Positions 47,446 through 60,032 are shown, counted from the first letter of the stretch. The stretch: 64,000 nt of DNA from Combretum micranthum (GCA_024138025.1 JAMXBD010002240.1:62001-126000), one strand, 5' to 3'. The notes: a model not told the origin generated them from the sequence alone. Program-made: numbers and translations.

Positions 47446-50400
47446 TGTAAGCCCCGGAAAATTTCGGTAAATAATTTCGAGATGAACTTTAAAAATAAAC
47501 CCTACCAATCACTCCAAATTAAAACCGAACTTTGACTAGTCCTAAATCACGAACGAATTTAGAAATTTCTTAATCTTGAGGAAAATAAGAATTCTTAAAA
47601 ACAAAATAAGAACTCATCATACTTCAATTCCAAAACCACTAAGTACTACAAATTCTATACGTAACTCCGGCTTATAGAATCGGGTAATAGAAAGCCCCAA
47701 AAAAAATTATTAAAAAGTAAATAACGATTAACCTTAGGAAATGAAACTCAAATCAAAAAATTCCGAAAACGTCTAGAGATATTAAATACTTACAAAAATA
47801 AAATTTAAAATAAATTTCTCAAATCAAATATATTGTATAAACATAAAATATCAGTTTCCAAATTGGCAAAGATCTAAACCAGAAAATAACCCGGAAACCC
47901 TAAGTAGAATACAATAGTTTAAGTCCGACAATCAAGCGCCCTTAACCCTAGAGGCCGAGGTGTAGTTTAAATGTATAGAATATCTTGTAGTAATATAAGT
48001 TTGTTTAAAAATATCAGATTGGTAAATTTTTGACCTATTTCGAACCCATTCGGATACTGACTTCGAAAAGCTTGTCTCGGGGCTTGAGATAACAAAATAT
48101 ATCATTAGTACCGTTAGACTCATAATTTCATAAGATTTCCAAATATATCAATTATATAATTTTTCAGATTATAAAAGTTACAGTTATAACCTTTTATCGT
48201 ATTTTCATTACTACCGGTAATTAATTAGTCTTTTGTACTATTCACTTCTATTTCATTACACAATTTTATTATTCTTATAAAGCCTTATATTTTTAGATAA
48301 ATATTTAAATATTATAGAAATTTTTGTTTTTCTAAAATTTAGTTCGTTTCGGGCTTATATGGGATCAGATTATATTTGCGACCCGATACTAAAAATAAAA
48401 TAAAATAATTTAATAATTAAAAAATATTTAAAAATAATTTTATTTTCATAAAATAATTTTTTAGTCGAGTTATAAAAATATCATTTATAGCTCATATTCG
48501 CGTATTTTGATCATACCAGTAACTTAGTTGATAATTCACTAAAATAAATTAATTAATTATGTTATTTTAATTATGAAAAATCTGCTACAAATATTTGGAA
48601 TAAATTTTCTATGTTTATTTCATTTTATTTTATTTTATTAAAAAATACTCTTACAATCCATACTTTTAAGCACACCTTTCACATATCACTTTTTTTTCAC
48701 TTCAATCTTTTACACTTCATTATATCGCTTCATGGCAGATTTTGACTCCTTTATGGCTGCCTTGACTCTTGAAATACTCCAAAAATTAATTAAAATCACT
48801 CTCTTTCAACCCTTCTTCAAGAAGCTACATTACACATTAATTACATATTTCAAATTCAAGTCAAAATTCAACAAATTCTCTCTCTCTCTCTTCCCTCTCT
48901 TCACGTGCAGCAGCTCCCTCTCCCTTTTGCTGCCCTTGTTTTATTTTTTTTCAATTAATACACTCCTTCTCTCTCTCTCTTTCATTTACACTTTTTCCCT
49001 TTTCCATTCCTTAACTTTTTCTCTCTCTTTTCCTCTCTTTTCTTCTTCATTTTGTTCTTGTTTCTTCAAGAACACAAGCTGCCCCCACTTCTAAAATTTG
49101 CTTCCACACTTCATTCTTGAGGATTTTTAAGTAAAATTTTTTCTCAAAGCTTCCATAGATGATATGGGTAAGGTATAGTGAGAGTTTCATGCATCAAATG
49201 ACCTTCCATAAGCTTAAAAGCTAAGGATGATGATGCCAAAAATGAAACACTCTTCTTCTCCATTATTATTATCTTGTATTATTATTATTTTCTTGTTTAA
49301 AGTAGTTATATTTTGTAGATCTAACTTTTTGTAGCTTTGATTTTTGTTTATGCCTTAGATCTTCTTATTGAAGTTATCATTTTTGTTATTGCTTATTATT
49401 TATGCATATATTCACCATTCACATAACTATTACAGTGATTCATGCATTTATAACTAGATCTAGTTGTTTTTAGGTTCATATATGCATTAGACTTTTGTTT
49501 TATGTTCATAAACAACTTGTAGTAGCATGATGATAGTAAAAATGTTTTAGGAAACTCAAGATCTATTTTATTTTCAACAAAAATCATTCTTGAAAATTCG
49601 GATGAAAATGAAACCATATTTAGAAAAGTTATTTTTCAACTTCAAAATATGTATTTTTCATTTAAAATGAAGGGCTTAGGGTATAGATAACATAAATGAG
49701 TGATTTTGATGAGTAAAGTTTAGATATATGAGTTTATAGTTTACTATCATGGGTTTCTTTTATGTTTATGTTCATATTAAGTGTAGATCTTGGTTTTGAA
49801 CTCAAATAAAAATTGTGAAATTCGTATTTTGGCAAGACCCCTATTTAAAAACCACTTTCCAAATGTCAAAATGAAGTTTTTACTTAAGAAAATGAAGGCT
49901 TAATGTATGTATACTATCAAGACTTCTTTTTATAAGAATCAAATGTGATTTTCAAAGATTAACTTTCAAAACAAAGTTCTATTTTCGGATTTTGGCCAAG
50001 GCCTAGTTTAAAAACATGTTTTCCAACTCAAAAATGAAGTTTTTATTCAATATATGAAAGGCTCTTAAGATATGATATGTAAGGAATGGATTTTCATAAG
50101 TTTAGATAGATTTTATGAAAAGATATGTCCAAAAATAAATTTGGTAAATTCGGATCTCAACCAAGACCAATTTTGAAAACCCATTTATCAACTTCAAAAC
50201 TTGTGTTTTATATGAAAAATGAAGAGTTTTGGTCATAGATATCATTAAGTAGTGATTTTTATAAGTTGAAATAAGTTTTGATGAAATTAATGCATAAAAC
50301 AAGAAATAGAATCAAGATGGGAAATTTTGAGTTAGTAGTCAATTTGTGAAATTTGTAATTTTGAATGAAGGCCATAAGAACACCTATTATCCAAGCTCAA

Positions 50401-52465
50401 AATGAAAGTTTTACATAATAAATGGAGTCCTTAAGTAATAGGTAGTATAAAATCTTAAATTTTAATGCATTAAACAAGTTTTTCCTAAATAAATCATTAA
50501 AAAAGTAGATATTCTAAAATTCGGATTTTTGAGTAAATCCTATTTGAAAACATATTTACAAAGTATAAAATGCATGTCTTTATGTAAAAATGAAGTCCTT
50601 AGTGGCTAGGCATGGTTGGGCTTTAATTTTCTAAGTGTCAAATGATTTTTACTTAAAGGAATCACTCAAAAACTAATTTTACAAAAATTCGGATTTTGGA
50701 ATCAACTCTACTTGAAGACATGTTTACAAAGTATAAAATGGAAATTTTTATGTAGAAATGAAGGTCATAAATAATAGATATAATGAAGACTCAATTTTAA
50801 CAAAAATAATTATATTTTCTTAAGTAATAAATCCAAAACAAATGGAAATGATCAAAGTTAGAAAACTATATTTTTCATAAGTACTTGTTATTATGGTCTT
50901 GCAAAATAAAAAGTTACAAAATTTTCTTTTAGCAAAAATCATCAAGATCATGCATACATTAAACTCATCTCATGTCATTCATGTTAGGAAATCATCAATA
51001 TTGCATGTATAGCTAATCTATATAGTAGGAACATTACAAACATTTACAAAACTATTTTTTGGAATTTAAATTGCTATTGATCAGAACTGATCGAACCTTT
51101 TCGAAGATTCAAATTTTTCAAAATTTAAATATAATATTATAAATAGATAGATCTTTCGAAGTAGATAGAAATCGATATATAATTTGCAAAATTCTGAATT
51201 AAAATGACCAAGTTATGGCTGTTTTAAGTTGGAATTTCCACTTAGGACGAGAATTACGAATTTGATAGTTTGCATAAGCTCGTTTGGATTAGTTTGAGTT
51301 GAAATACTTATTATAGTATTTCTTCCTTTTTAAGTGATCCCGAATTCGATGATTTCTTACCACCGGATTACTTTTACTAAAAGACTGGTGATCCAATGGC
51401 CGAGTGAGTTTTCTCCTTATTTTGTTACCTTGTTTGTGCTTGTAGCTAGTTGCATTAGAATTATAGGAACAATACAAAAATTAATATGAATGGGGATGGG
51501 ATATATGATGAGACTGTGATGAATGTATGCCAAAGAATACTAAAGCATATCGAAACCACGATTCGATTGGATAACTGCACTGTTCATATTATTACTGTTA
51601 TGTGTATGATATTGGTTAGTCATTCCAAAGAATATATGAATATTTTGACCTAAGCAAAAGTTTAAATTGGTCATGCATCGCATTAGACATATTGCATTTA
51701 GTAGCGTGCTACTCCTACGCAGGTCGATCGATATGGTCCGATGATGACTCGTTTGGATAACGAGACCGGTGCCAGAGCTCATTCATGGGAACTAAGGCGC
51801 ATGGGGATGCATTCCATGGGTGAGCCTAGCCGAGTCGAGTGCTATGAGCCGAGGGCTTGGAGACTAGCAACGGTCATGTAGACTTCAATACCGTTCCTAA
51901 CCCAAGATACGGAGGGCGTAAATCCATTCTGTGTGTAGGTTCCAGATACCCATACATAATTGTTTACTCATGTGTTTGTTCATGCATAGTATATGGTTGA
52001 TTATAACTTGCTTGTTATGATACGGAATTAAGGAAATTCTCACTAAACTAGTGCAGCTTATACCCTAATAGTTGTTTAAATGAACAGGTTATCTCAAGAA
52101 TGCAAAGTAGGGATCGAAATGGTTGGAGCCAAGAATGACTTCGGGATTCCGATAAGGAATAAGAATGTTTGAAGTTATCAGCTAGGTTTTATGATTTGCC
52201 TTGTAATAGTTTTATGTAGTGGGATCTTTTGATGAATGTAATTGAAGTATAATGATTTGTATTTTGAAGAATAGTGAATTGAATTTCCTTTACATTGTTC
52301 TCAAGTTGTATCAACATAAAACATATCACTCCGATATGTCTCCTCCATGTGTTAGACGCCTTGTATATAGTATGGAAGCCTTCGCGTGACTAGAGTGGTC
52401 ATTCTTAGGCTTTAATATTGTATACGGCGGACTGTCACGTTTAGGGTATCCTTCAGGGCGTGACA
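47446..52465 (+). repeat. Giant solo LTR, 5020 bp, target duplication GAAGT
   Basis: Starts TGTAAGCCCCGG and ends GGGCGTGACA. GAAGT is at 47441-47445 and again at 52466-52470. Same family as the block ending at 5792 (shared 3' end and the ATTACTACCGG, TACTATTCAC region) and related to the minus-strand copy at 59982-63763. Non-coding; includes pyrimidine-rich DNA at 48640-49090 and GC-richer DNA at 51700-51930. LTRs this long are known for LARD-type and some gypsy elements; the parent lineage is unresolved. Confidence 0.88.
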
Positions 52466-52601
52466 GAAGTACATACCTCGCCCCCCACCCCACTCTAACC
52501 AATTTTTTAATATTCTTTCTCATTGCAATTTTTAGAGAATTCCCAAGGTAAGTGGGTTTTCGTTTCATTTTTGTTTTCTCCAATAACTATTCCCTCCTTA
52601 A

Positions 52602-53046
52602 TGTGGATGACATGGCAGACATGTATTTGAAAAATAGGGATTCATCTAAGAAGGAGAGGAGAAAGAGTACTAAGCTGCCCAAACGCCGCCGGCCTTGGAA
52701 GAAACACCACCATCATTGAAGTCAGCCTACAATTTTGACAGTTTTGTCTTTCGAGTTTAAAACCATCATCATTAATTATAAGTCACCAACTTTTATTTTT
52801 GGTGTCAATTGTCAACTTTTATTACCAACTTATATTGTATTTATTATTTATTAGTTTTCTTTTAAGGTTTTTTTGTAATAGTATAAATAGTCCTTTAAAT
52901 TGTCTTTCTAGATATAACATATGACATACTTTTCAAACCCTAAATTAAGAGATTTTTCTCTTTGAGATTGCATCCCTTGCAATCGTCGTGTGTTTTAGAT
53001 CACTCAATGAGTGCTCTTGTTTTATCTATGCTTACTTGCTACGTTA
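52602..53046 (+). repeat. 5' LTR of the small gypsy element
   Basis: 445 bp, starting TGTGGATGACATGG and aligning over its whole length with 54423-54816 plus 57581-57630. TATA-like GTATAAATAG at about 52890 is followed by TTTCAAACCCTAAATT. The end has mutated from CA to TA. Confidence 0.85.
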
Positions 53047-53080
53047 AATTGGTATCAAAGAGGGAAAATTTCATGTAGAG

Positions 53081-54410
53081 ATGTTAGGAGACGACAGTTT
53101 AGGAGGCGGTCACGTCATCAACATTGTTCAGGATGTGGAAGCTCTACGAACCGAGTCACTAACTCGAAGGGTGGCGTTGGATAACATGGGTTCGGCATTT
53201 CAAACAACGCTTTAATGACCTAATCGCTAGATTTGATGCCAACAGGAACATGAGCTATTATGGGAGACGACTAAGGGCAAAGTATGCACGTGATGATCCT
53301 GTTGTTAAACCTATTATTGTGAATCGTAGCTTACATGCTTACGAAGATGGTTATGAGGAGGAAGATGATTTGAAGGAGGAAAAGTTGCCACGATGACAAG
53401 GTCTTGATGGCAGATCTAAAAAAGGTAAGGCATATGGTAGTATTAAATGTTGATACAGAGGTAGAGGTCATAATTTTGATGAATATTATGAAGATAGGAA
53501 TGAATATGGAAGGCATGATTTCAAGTATTCCATAGTTTAGAGGAGAAATAGAGATTAAGAATTTTATTGATTGGATTACTAAGGTTGAGCACATCTTTGG
53601 ATACGTACAAATTCCTGAAGAGAAAAAGGTAAGATTGGTGGCATGTAGATTGAAATGCTATACATCTATATGGTAGAAGAGATTACAAAAAAAGATAAAT
53701 CATGAAAAAAAAACACCAATTAAAACCTGGTATAAGATGAAGCTATTATTGGAAGATGAATTCATTCCTCTTGATTATGAGGAGATCATGTTTCAACAGT
53801 ACCAAAGATGTCATGACGGAAGGAAATTGATACGTAAATGTACCACAAAATTTATGATGTTGACACAAAGAAATGATTTGAGGAAGGTAGATGAAGAAAT
53901 TGAAAAAGCAGTAGAACATGATGAAACTTCCAAAGTAAAGGGATGTTCCTTTCTTACAATTACGTTATCAGAGAAGGAGATGGAGGATGTTATGAAGGAA
54001 TCTCAAACTATACATGCATTGATTGTAAAACAAGTGCTGATAGTTGATAAAGAGAAGAAGACTAAAGAGATGCTAGACAGTATCAAGGGGAAATTAGATG
54101 GGTTAAGCTGTACCATTCCCCACATAGAGGATGCACTTAAATGTTGTGATGAGGTTGATCCAGTTGCCAAGTCAATTGGAGCTATCAAGTGTATAGTAAG
54201 GAGAGAAAGTGACGAGAAGTTATGTGCTTATAATACAGATTATGTCAGTCAAATACTACCATTGAATATGGACTTTGTAGTTTAGAAAATCCTAACAACA
54301 TGGGCATTTCCTAGACCTTCAATATTGTTGATCTTTTTCCGTTCCACCCTGATGATTCTCCATTATATCCAAATTCAGCCCTAAACTCGAGAACCGAGTT
54401 TTTCTCAAGT
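53081..54410 (+). pseudogene. Ty3/gypsy gag fragment fused to pol tail
   Basis: Read in pieces: MLGDDSLGGGHVINIVQDVE (53081 on), then RFDANRNMSYYGRRLRAKYA, then FIDWITKVEHIFGYVQIPEE with stops where IPEFRG and WWEKL are expected (about 53536, 53674), then TWYKMKLLLEDEFIPLDYEE and MFQQYQRC, all of the Retrotrans_gag domain that forms the element's particle shell. The longest clean stretch is 53737-54285. After 54140 it passes into a KSIGAIKCIVRRESDEKL segment and TFNIVDLFPFHPDDSPLYP (about 54315-54372), the form of the C terminus of gypsy Pol. Gag and pol tail are therefore joined with the enzymes deleted. Confidence 0.8.
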
Positions 54411-54422
54411 GGTAGAGAATGA

Positions 54423-54816
54423 TGTGGATGATATGGCAAACATGTATTTAAACAAATGGGAGTCATCCAAGAAGGAGAGGAGAAAGAGTACTAGGCCACC
54501 CAAATGCCGCCGGCATTGGTAAAAACGCTACCAGCATTGAAGCCGGCCTACAATTTTAACAGTTTCGCCTTTTGAGTTTAAAATCATCAGTATTAATTAT
54601 AGGTTGCCAATTTTTATTTCAAGCGTTAATTGTCGGCTTTTATTACCAACCGATATTGTATTTATTATTTATTATTTGTTTTTAGGGTTTTATTGTAATA
54701 GTATAAATAGTCTTTTAACTTGTCTTTCTAGACATAACATATGATGTACTTTTCAAACCCTAAATTGAGAGAGTTTTCTCTTTGAGATTGCATCCTTTAC
54801 AATCGTTGTGTGTTTT
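54423..54816 (+). repeat. 3' LTR of the small gypsy element, first part
   Basis: Starts TGTGGATGATATGG after a PPT-like AAGTGGTAGAGAATGA. Interrupted after TTGTGTGTTTT by the nested solo LTR; the remainder (AAATCGCTTGGCGAGTGCTC ... GCGTCA) is at 57581-57630. Confidence 0.88.
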
Positions 54817-57575
54817 TGTAAAGACTCGATCCACTAAATCCCGAGATTTAGAATACCGAGTCCCCAACTATATATAACATTTTCACATTATATATAAGAT
54901 TGTCCTAAAACTAATAGTTTATGAGAATTGTTTGATCAAATCTACTAAAACTTTATAAACAACCTTTAACAAAACAAGATTGCTAATAAAAGCAATCTAT
55001 ACAAATATATACATGGTATATAAAGTTTAGTGTCAATACAAGACACTAAAAATTACAAGTTTTCTTAGCACAAAAGGTAACCCTAAGAGATCTTAAGGTC
55101 ATTACATCTTAGGTTTATCTATCAAGCCTTCTATATAGAGAATTTTGCTTTTAAAGAAAATCTTCTCCAAAATCCGAGGGCATTCGAGTCCTATTCATCC
55201 CACTCATCCATGAATTTCTCAAAGTCTGACCCATAACCCAAATCATCGTATAACTCGTCTCCATTACCCGCAAAGCAGCAAAAGTGAGCCAAAGATCCAA
55301 TACACAATAACAAAATACAAGAACAATTTATCAAGCCAAACTTAAATCAAATGGAATGCATCAATAGCCAAGTTATTATCTTATTAAGTTTTCTTTTACA
55401 AAACAACAAGAGGGTATTCAAACCCCGAGATCACGCTTTAGGAATTTAGGAGTCCTGAATAACAGCAGCTGCTCAGGGGGTTGATACAAGCAGTCTGAAT
55501 ACTTATATCTTCTATATCTATTCCATAAAGAAAATAGCTTCATTTAGGGTTCAAAATTCGTTGCCCGACTTTACTTAAACTCAGTCCACAACATGACCCT
55601 AGTTCACAAGTTCCCATAAACTTTAAACTAAACTATGGTATTTCCCCGTAAGTTTAAGTAAACGTTACTCGGATACTATTCCCCCTATCGGCTACCCACT
55701 TAACCAAAATGAATCGCTATTGCATCACAGTGTACCATTGCATCATGGTAAAGTCATTGCATCATGACTTAGGTTAAGCGCTTAACTAACATGTCATTGC
55801 ATCATGACAGGTTTGCTACTCCTCAGACCAGATTAAACAGCGTAATAGACATCCAGTTCATCAAAACATTAAGCCGAATTAAATTAAATCAAATTAGGAA
55901 TGCCTAGTCCTAGCATACAACAAACAAGCTATTGCGTACCTGAACCCGATAGTATATCACTATATTCACTTGGAGAGAAACTAACCGAAGAACCTTTAAC
56001 TGAAATAAGAATATCAAAACAATCAATAATTGAATGTAGAATTCTCATCTATATATATATATATATCACAATCCTAGAATAACTATACAAGGATATTCAA
56101 TAAGCTTTGCATATAGTTTTAATATCTATTTCATGCATAAAACTTGCTTATCTAGCTTATATAATTATTAGGAGATCATATATGAAGTAAATATTGAAGA
56201 TTTAAGAAGTTTGAATTTGAAAAACTCAGGGGATACACGGCCTTCCTACGCAGGCAAAATTTGAATGAACGTCGGCAGCGTAGGAACTATACACCTGCAG
56301 CTTTATTCCCGGCGTTAAATATTTTGATTCTGTTCGCATCCAACACTATCCATACGCCAACGGCGTTGAAGCCCTAATGGTCGGCGTACACTTTGAAAAA
56401 TAAACACTGGCAAAGTTTTCTTGCAAAAGCCGGCTGCGTTTGAAGTGGCTTTAAAAAAATCGATTCTATTCACTTTCAACACCGCCTCTACGCCAGCGGC
56501 GTTGAAGTGCTAGATGCCGGCGTACGTTAAAAAACAGACCTATTCGAAAAGAGTTTATTTTCCTTATTTTGCTCTTTGCAAATTCCTAACCTACAACACT
56601 TTTAATCCTTCTTCAAGTTCATTTTTAGCTTCATATACTATTTCCTATCCACACTAATCAATCCTAGCAACTTAGAACATTAAAATAACACATTAAACCA
56701 CTTCAGGCACTTCAAATCCCATTCCACTCATCCTCAACTTCAACTACTCAAATCAATATTATTCCTTCCTAACACTTCATATAACTACTACAACACATAA
56801 ACAAATTAACACAATAACAAAACACAATCCAACCTATATCAATGCATGAACTAAACAACTCAAATGGCATTAAACTCATTCTACCATAGATTTCACATAG
56901 ATACTATAAGAAAGAAAATAAAACAAAATCTATACTTTTATTAACTTACATGAGTAAGACTTAGCTTGGAGAGATTTTTGATTCAATAAGCTTGGTATTA
57001 TTCTTTGGTTTAGGGCTTGTAGTTTGTTGGAAAGGAAAAGAGAAAAGGAAAGAAAGAAAATGAAAATTCGTATGGAAATGGAGGGCTACCAAAAGAGGTC
57101 TTAATTAAGCAAATTTTTGTCTCATTATCATCTTAAGTTTGGCTTTTAAGGCATATAAGGGTTGAATTTGGTTTAATTTGGAGCTCATTTGGGTGTAATT
57201 CAGGCATGAAAATATAGGCCTAATATTATAGAATTTCTATCAACAATTCCTTAGACAATTCTAAAGTTAATTTTATAAATTTAAACATAACACAAACATA
57301 TTAATGTATAAAAGACACAAATATTAATTATACTATACACATATTAACATATATAAAACAATGACATTCAATTCATTACACATGTAAAATAACACATGTG
57401 TAATGTTCAAGATATATTAACTTAAACACATTTAACCTGTTACCAACTCCTCTACTCCAATATTAATATTACCATGCATGACTCTCATAAATCAGCATGC
57501 TCATAAAGTTCAATAATTAAGTCAAATAAAACATATACATGGAAATTAAATAGAAATTAAAATTAGATCATTTCA
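54817..57575. repeat. Nested solo LTR, 2759 bp, target duplication GTTTT
   Basis: Starts TGTAAAGACTCGATCC and ends GATCATTTCA; GTTTT lies at 54812-54816 and 57576-57580, and removing the insert restores the gypsy LTR exactly. Non-coding. Contains repeated ATTGCATCATG words (55725-55805) and two GC-rich CGCCARCGGCGTTGAAG blocks (about 56353 and 56493). Confidence 0.9.
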
Positions 57576-57635
57576 GTTTTAAATCGCTTGGCGAGTGCTC
57601 TTGTTTCATCTATGCTTACTCCCTGCGTCACTTCA

Positions 57636-58150
57636 ATTCAGAGTTGTTGATGGAGGGGTTTTTTATGTTGTTCAACCTTTGGCAATAAAAAAGAAGTGAA
57701 ATATAAAGTGTGTAACGAGATTCTTAGAAAATATAATGTAAGTAATCGCATGCTAGGGGCTTGTTTTATGTTAGATGATGTAATCTTCATGACTTAAAAA
57801 AAAGGGGTCAATTTCACTTAGATAAATAGCTCTCCTCAAGTGAATGCAAAGTTGTACTTTGTGGAAATTGATAGCGAGAAGTCAAGTAAGGTCATCTAGC
57901 TTCCAAGAGTAAGTTAGGAAGGGAAAAAAAGGGAATTAGAACAATACCATTAAAAACCCTAAAATTGTATTGACAATTGATGTTAGAAGGTCGTATCCAT
58001 GCCTTCGATCATGCCTAATTCACATTGGTATAAAGAATACATGTAATTGATCAATAAGGTAATCATGTTTTTTTGTGTTATAGCCATATCTTCTTGTTAT
58101 GTGTGGTGCTGTATTTTTATGTTTTCTCTATAGAAAATCGTGTTTAAATC
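57636..58150. other. Intergenic DNA, nothing recognised
   Basis: No coding motif; AT-rich. Confidence 0.35.
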
Positions 58151-59165
58151 GTGTTATTAGGTCCCTTTTAATAGGATAAGTTGGAAAGAATCCAAACCAC
58201 TTGAAGGTTCTTTTGAAGAATCTCGTCTAAGTAATCCGGACCACTTGTCAAAGAGTCTGGATCACTTGGACTATAAAATGTGTGTTGATCCATAAATGTC
58301 AAAATAGTTAGGACCACTTGGAACATAGAATGTTTATTTAGGTTAGGGAATGTCAAAAGGTATTACAGTAGTTCAAACTCTTTGACAGAGAGTCCAACCA
58401 GTTGAACACAGAACGGTGGACAAGTGTATAAGACTCCAAGAAGTCTAAACAACTAGAAGAATAGAGTGTACGACCAATGAAGATGGGTCAAAGAAGTACA
58501 GACCAGTTGCAAAGAGTCTAGAATCTTTATGTTTTTCAACTGGCCATTAGAGTATTTAATTTTCGACCATTTTTTATGTTTTTAGGAGTAACAACTAGGA
58601 CTTTTGGTGAAATTATAAATTGAAATGTTTAGGTAGTTAAAAGCTATTGATTGAGTTCACTTATTGCTATTCTATCCTTGTAAACACTTTCTCAGAGCCT
58701 TAATTGTATTTTTATGTAATTGAGTAAAGTGAGAGAAATGTATAGTGCCTTTAGCTATAGAATTTGCAATCTCTTGTAAATGCATTATACTATAGGATGT
58801 CGAGTATTTTTAGTGGAATCTTGAGTGTCTAGTGTATTAGAGAGCTTGTTGTAAAGGCACAACTTAAGTGTGCTTTGTGCTGGTGATTGTGTTGTGGTGT
58901 AGCTCCATTGGAGCAAATTGTGTAGTATGCAATAAATTGTGTGAAGTCCTCCTTAAGTGCGGCATTATTTGTGAACCTTGGAGACCAGGAGAAGACCAAA
59001 TTCTATGCTTAATACCGGTGATATCCTCTTCAACTCTATCTCTTTATTATTATTGTCTATTTATTGTTATACACAAATTAGACATTAAAGCTTGAAAAAG
59101 AATTAAAATTAGTACATAATCTGCATTCTTTGGTGTTGTTAGGTTTCTATAATTTATATCAGAGC
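58151..59165 (+). repeat. Probable copia 5' LTR and primer-binding site
   Basis: TGTTATTAGGTCCC is a possible LTR start. Several ATCCGGACCACTTG-type words follow (58190-58320), and TATATCAGAGC at 59155-59165 resembles the plant copia PBS TGGTATCAGAGC, with a copia gag beginning 47 bp on. Exact LTR ends are uncertain. Confidence 0.5.
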
Positions 59166-59211
59166 TAGAAATTTATGATAAGTGCTTAATCTCATCTAGA
59201 GTATATAATCA

Positions 59212-59540
59212 TGGCTAGTAACACTCTAGGATATATGGGAGGTCAAGCTATAAATAAGCCACCCATTCTAGCCGTTAGTAATTATGCATATTGGAAATGT
59301 ATTATAAAAACACAAAATTTGTTTTTATGGAGTATAGTTGAAAAATGACCTTATAAGGCAAAGATAAGTCCAACTATACAAAGGTTAAAAAAGAGAAAGT
59401 TCAATTAAATAAAATTGCTATGAATATTTTGTATTGTAGCTTAAATAAAAGTAATTTTAATAGAATTTACACTTGTCAGTCAACTGAAAAAATATGGGAT
59501 AATCTTGAAAATACGTATGAAGGATCTACTACAGTAAATG
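59212..59540 (+). pseudogene. Ty1/copia gag (UBN2-type) relic
   Basis: ATG at 59212 reads MASNTLGYMGGQAINKPPIL, then NYAYWKCIIKTQNLFLWSIV, a stop (59347-59349) and frameshifts, then NKIAMNILYCSLNKSNFNRI, TCQSTEKIWDNLENTYEGST. NYxxWK and the IWDxLExTYEG phrase are typical of plant copia Gag. The copia similarity stops at about 59535; no zinc knuckle, protease or integrase follows. Confidence 0.8.
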
Positions 59541-59640
59541 ATAGGAATCCAGCTGCATTGAGTCCTACACGCCCACTTCAAGTACCCGAGGGAATGATTA
59601 CACGAAATAAAGCCCAGAAGACTTGGGAATAGTTCCAAGG
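59541..59640 (+). pseudogene. Short gypsy-like Pol/Gag tail fragment
   Basis: In the same frame as the copia gag, the sequence reads PTRPLQVPEGMITRNKAQKT and then WE followed by TAG. The form TRPL-x-VP-x-G-x-(I/M)TR-x-(K/R)A is common in plant gypsy polyproteins, not in copia Gag. The junction therefore looks chimeric. Family call is by motif memory only. Confidence 0.45.
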
Positions 59641-59744
59641 ATTTGTGCAGAAGTTTATTGAAGATTATTCAAAGTTCATTGATGTCAACATGGAGCTAGA
59701 AATAAAGACATTTATTGTTGTTTATGTAACTTAGAAGGAGGATG

Positions 59745-59981
59745 CAACATGACAGATGAGGCTAGATCAAGGCCGGCTTAAGGCCACCGGCCTACGTGTC
59801 AATGCCACCGGCTTAGAGTTTCAAGGTGACCAACTTTTACACCGACGTAGACATTTACGCATGAGAGTTTCATGTCATTAAAATTACGAGTGAAACACGT
59901 GTGAGAGAGAGTGCTATGAGGTTTTCTTTTTCTTGTTATTTTATTTAAAATTTCAAGATGTCAAATTCTTTAGAGAATGGA
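59745..59981 (+). repeat. Possible start of a gypsy 3' LTR
   Basis: A purine run AGAAGGAGGA is followed by TGCAACATGACAGATGAGGC and GGCCGGCTTAAGGCCACCGG words similar in style to the LTR at 52602. Cut off at 59981 by the next LTR. Weak. Confidence 0.3.
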
Positions 59982-60032
59982 TGTCGCGCATAACGGGTAT
60001 CCTAAACATGATAGTCCACCATACACAATATT

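Larger units (their letters stand above)
52602..57630 (+). mobile_element. Small deleted Ty3/gypsy element with nested solo LTR
   Basis: 5' LTR 52602-53046, PBS-like TTGGTATCAAAG at 53049, internal region of only about 1.4 kb, 3' LTR 54423-54816 continuing at 57581-57630 after a nested insertion. Flanks CTTAA (52597-52601) and CTTCA (57631-57635) match at four of five bases. The internal part holds a gag fragment joined to the last part of pol, with protease, RT, RNase H and most of integrase missing, so it is non-autonomous. Confidence 0.8.

Noticed and set aside
48732..49094. 120-aa plus-strand frame in pyrimidine-rich DNA
   Set aside because: Low-complexity S/L/F protein inside the 5-kb solo LTR; no motif.
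53737..54285. A host gene of 182 aa
   Set aside because: The upstream frame and residues match gypsy Gag and it sits between paired LTRs.
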